The notes under the pieces are model-generated. The model did no database searches. It was not told the DNA's origin and saw only the letters and a list, made by a program, of their open reading frames with translations. Of a DNA stretch of 64,000 bases, positions 61,657 through 64,000 are shown piece after piece. The translations under genes and the position numbers were made by a program. The stretch comes from Terriglobus tenax (GTDB taxonomy: Bacteria > Acidobacteriota > Terriglobia > Terriglobales > Acidobacteriaceae): NCBI RefSeq assembly GCF_025685395.1, contig NZ_JAGSYA010000004.1, forward strand, positions 434,001 through 498,000. Direction: 5' to 3'. Each line of letters opens with the position of its first letter. The stretch's first letter is position 1.

Positions 61657-64000
61657 CGTGGCACTTCTTGAACTTCTTGCCCGAGCCGCAGGGGCACAGA
61701 TCGTTGCGGCCAACCTTCTCACCGGTCCGGATCTGCGTAACAGGCTCTGCGGAACCATCACCGCCCGCCTGGCGCGCCATCTCGAGCTCGCGCTCCTTGC
61801 GGCGCTGGAACTCCCGTTCCAACTCGTCAATGGTCGTCTGCGGAGCACGCGTCGGAATCGGGATATCCCGCGATTCCGGCACGGCATTCTCGGCCTCAAG
61901 CACCGGAGCTCCTTCCGAGTCCGGCGCCTGTACGGGGCGCAATGCTTCCATCTGCTCCAGCGTCTCAATCGGCGTTCCGTCCGGGCCGATGATCTGCATG
62001 CGGTAGAGCGTACGCAGCGTGTCCTCCTGGAAGCGAAGCATCATCGCCTCAAACATCTCGAAGGACTCCTTCTTGTAGGCAACCAGGGGGTCCTGCTGCG
62101 CGTATCCACGCAGGCCGATGCCCTCCTTCAGGTGGTCCATCGCCAGCAGGTGGTCCTTCCACAGGCTGTCGAGCACACTCAGCATGATCACGCGCTCGTG
62201 ATAACGCATGCCCTGCGGCTGCAGAATCTGCTCCTTGAACTCGTACCGTGCGCGAAGCTTCTCGTAGATGGCTTCGCCCAGCTCGTGACGGTTCAGCTGC
62301 GAAGCGTCGACCTCCTTGTCCAGCCCCGGCCCAAAGACATCGGCCAGCGCCGCGAACAGCTCCTCGGTCTTCCAGTTATCCGGATGAGCATCGGCCGGTG
62401 CATGCGCATCAAGCGCAGCGCTCAGCGCCGTGGGTACGTAGTCATCAAGAATCAGTTCCTTCTGCTCGACGCCTTCCAGCAGACCCTTACGCAGGCCGTA
62501 GACGGCCTCGCGCTGCTTGTTCATGACGTCGTCATACTCAAGCACATGCTTGCGGCTTTCAAAGTTCTGCGTTTCAACGGCCTTCTGCGCGGCTTCGATA
62601 CGGCGGGTGATCATGCCGCTTTCAATCGGCACACCCTCTTCCATACCCAGGCGCTGCAGCAGCGTGGAAACCCACTCACGCGCGAAGATGCGCATCAGGT
62701 CATCTTCGAGCGACAGGTAAAACTTTGACGCACCCGGATCGCCCTGGCGGCCGGCACGTCCACGCAGCTGGTTATCCACGCGGCGTGACTCATGGCGTTC
62801 CGTGCCGATGATGAACAGGCCACCTGCCTCGGACACCTTGGCACGCTCCGCCGCGGCCTTCGCCGCGTACTCGGCGTACACCGCATCCCACTGCTGCTGC
62901 CCGGTCTCAAACTCCTGCCCCTGGTACAGGAAGCGGGTCATGCCCGGTCCTGCCGTCGGCGAGATAGCGCCCTCCGCCGCACTGACCGCACGCGCCAGGC
63001 TCTTCTTCACCAGCTCCTGGCGAGCCATGAACTCGGCGTTGCCGCCCAGCAGAATATCGGTACCACGGCCTGCCATGTTGGTGGCGATGGTCACCATACC
63101 CAGGCGTCCGGCCTGCGCGACAATCTCCGCCTCGCGCTCGTGGAACTTGGCGTTCAGAACAACGTGACGCACGCCCTTCTGCTGCAGAATGTTCGACAGC
63201 AGCTCCGACTTCTCAATCGAGGTGGTGCCTACCAGCACCGGCTGCTGCGTGGCGTGCAGACGGGCAATCTCGTCGGCCACGGCAAAGTACTTCTCCTTCG
63301 CCGTACGGTAGACCACATCCTGGTGCTCGATGCGCAGCATCGGGCGATTCGTCGGGATGACCACGATCTCCAGCTTGTAGATCTTGTCGAACTCGGCCGC
63401 TTCTGTCTCCGCCGTTCCGGTCATGCCGGAGAGCTTCTTGTACAGGCGGAAGTAGTTCTGGAAGGTGATAGTGGCCAGCGTCTGGTCTTCCTTGCGGATG
63501 GCCACGCCTTCCTTGGCTTCAATCGCCTGATGCAGACCGTCTGACCAGCGGCGGCCCGGCATCATGCGGCCCGTGAACTCGTCGACGATGATGATCTCGC
63601 CGTCGCGGACAACGTACTCCACGTCACGGCGATAGAGTGTATGTGCCTTGATCGCCGTTTCGACGTGATGCTTCAGGTCCCAGTTCTCGGGGTCGGCAAT
63701 GTTGCCGATACCAAGCAGGCCTTCAATCTTTTCCCAGCCCTCATCGGTGACGGTAATGGCCTTGTGCTTCTCGTCCACCACGTAGTCGCCGGTGTAGGTC
63801 TTGGTCTCCAGCGTCTCGGTCAACTCACCCAGTTCCAGCTGAGGAATAATGACGTTCACGCGGGCATACTTGTCCGTCGTCTGGTCCGTGGGGCCGCTGA
63901 TAATCAGCGGTGTGCGCGCTTCGTCAATCAGGATCGAGTCGACTTCGTCGACGATCGCGTAATAGTGCCCGCGCTGCACCAGGTCGGTCAGCTCGAACTT
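61643..64000 (-). CDS. secA: Preprotein translocase ATPase SecA, C-terminal part
   Basis: 785 residues are encoded in frame to the window edge; the N-terminal nucleotide-binding part is outside. Visible are the DEVD-type Walker B region [24 protein letters not shown], the preprotein cross-linking domain, the second nucleotide-binding fold ([70 protein letters not shown]), the helical wing, and the C-terminal zinc motif [14 protein letters not shown]. SecA drives protein export through SecYEG. The zinc finger suggests binding of SecB or ribosomes. Confidence 0.97.
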   Translation of the reverse strand, partial: KFELTDLVQRGHYYAIVDEVDSILIDEARTPLIISGPTDQTTDKYARVNVIIPQLELGELTETLETKTYTGDYVVDEKHKAITVTDEGWEKIEGLLGIGNIADPENWDLKHHVETAIKAHTLYRRDVEYVVRDGEIIIVDEFTGRMMPGRRWSDGLHQAIEAKEGVAIRKEDQTLATITFQNYFRLYKKLSGMTGTAETEAAEFDKIYKLEIVVIPTNRPMLRIEHQDVVYRTAKEKYFAVADEIARLHATQQPVLVGTTSIEKSELLSNILQQKGVRHVVLNAKFHEREAEIVAQAGRLGMVTIATNMAGRGTDILLGGNAEFMARQELVKKSLARAVSAAEGAISPTAGPGMTRFLYQGQEFETGQQQWDAVYAEYAAKAAAERAKVSEAGGLFIIGTERHESRRVDNQLRGRAGRQGDPGASKFYLSLEDDLMRIFAREWVSTLLQRLGMEEGVPIESGMITRRIEAAQKAVETQNFESRKHVLEYDDVMNKQREAVYGLRKGLLEGVEQKELILDDYVPTALSAALDAHAPADAHPDNWKTEELFAALADVFGPGLDKEVDASQLNRHELGEAIYEKLRARYEFKEQILQPQGMRYHERVIMLSVLDSLWKDHLLAMDHLKEGIGLRGYAQQDPLVAYKKESFEMFEAMMLRFQEDTLRTLYRMQIIGPDGTPIETLEQMEALRPVQAPDSEGAPVLEAENAVPESRDIPIPTRAPQTTIDELEREFQRRKERELEMARQAGGDGSAEPVTQIRTGEKVGRNDLCPCGSGKKFKKCHGAEV

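Overview
The window looks like a chromosomal segment from an Acidobacteriaceae-type bacterium (Terriglobus/Granulicella-like). This is inferred from gene content and not from any marker gene. Indicators are a very large Oar-type TonB-dependent receptor with an N-terminal carboxypeptidase-regulatory-like domain, a futalosine-pathway MqnD, a fused rhamnulose-phosphate aldolase/dehydrogenase, several ECF sigma factors, abundant carbohydrate genes and moderately high GC. Both edges cut genes: glnD on the left and secA on the right.

Layout. 1-2.7 kb: ammonium operon amtB-glnB-glnD (minus). 2.7-5.0 kb: a small conserved protein, a secreted esterase and a beta-lactamase-fold serine hydrolase. 5.1-8.8 kb: rhamnose catabolism (kinase and bifunctional aldolase/dehydrogenase). 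9.3-12.1 kb: L-lactate oxidation operon lutABC, followed by ftsB. 12.6-15.1 kb (plus): cutA, a small membrane protein, mqnD, proC. 15.2-16.6 kb: a secreted repeat protein with a clear promoter. 17-26.3 kb (plus): smc, a DinB-like protein, a YihY-family membrane protein, purC, cvpA, a Fis-like regulator and a secretin. 26.4-26.6 kb: tRNA-Gly and tRNA-Cys.

26.7-39.8 kb has a more accessory character. It holds a GH130 glycosidase translationally coupled to a glycosyltransferase fusion, two small unknown ORFs, two tandem Crp-family regulators that share an upstream element, and a minus-strand block of ECF sigma factor, anti-sigma factor, metallo-hydrolase and TonB receptor. 40-45.7 kb carries a three-gene RND efflux operon divergent from the sigma factor. 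45.8-52.6 kb has a DUF5060-type glycosidase, a purine permease, another ECF sigma factor, a DsbA-like thioredoxin-fold protein and nadE. 52.6-57.6 kb (minus) has an exopolysaccharide priming transferase, an MlaF-like ATPase, an M20 dipeptidase coupled to mobA, and a rhodanese. 57.7-61.6 kb (plus) is an NtrC-type regulator, histidine kinase and lipoprotein operon, convergent with secA.

The clearest functional linkage is rhamnose plus lactate. The aldolase/dehydrogenase should release dihydroxyacetone phosphate and convert lactaldehyde to lactate, and the adjacent LutABC would oxidise lactate to pyruvate. Several starts are decided by local signals: a CTG start for lutA, a TTG start for rhaB whose Shine-Dalgarno lies in a hairpin, and many ATGA/GTGA/TAATG overlaps. 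I saw no CRISPR array, transposase, integrase or phage gene. No wholly new system is proven. The best candidates are the GH130-glycosyltransferase pair, the tandem Crp pair with its duplicated element, and the sigma/anti-sigma/hydrolase/receptor block.
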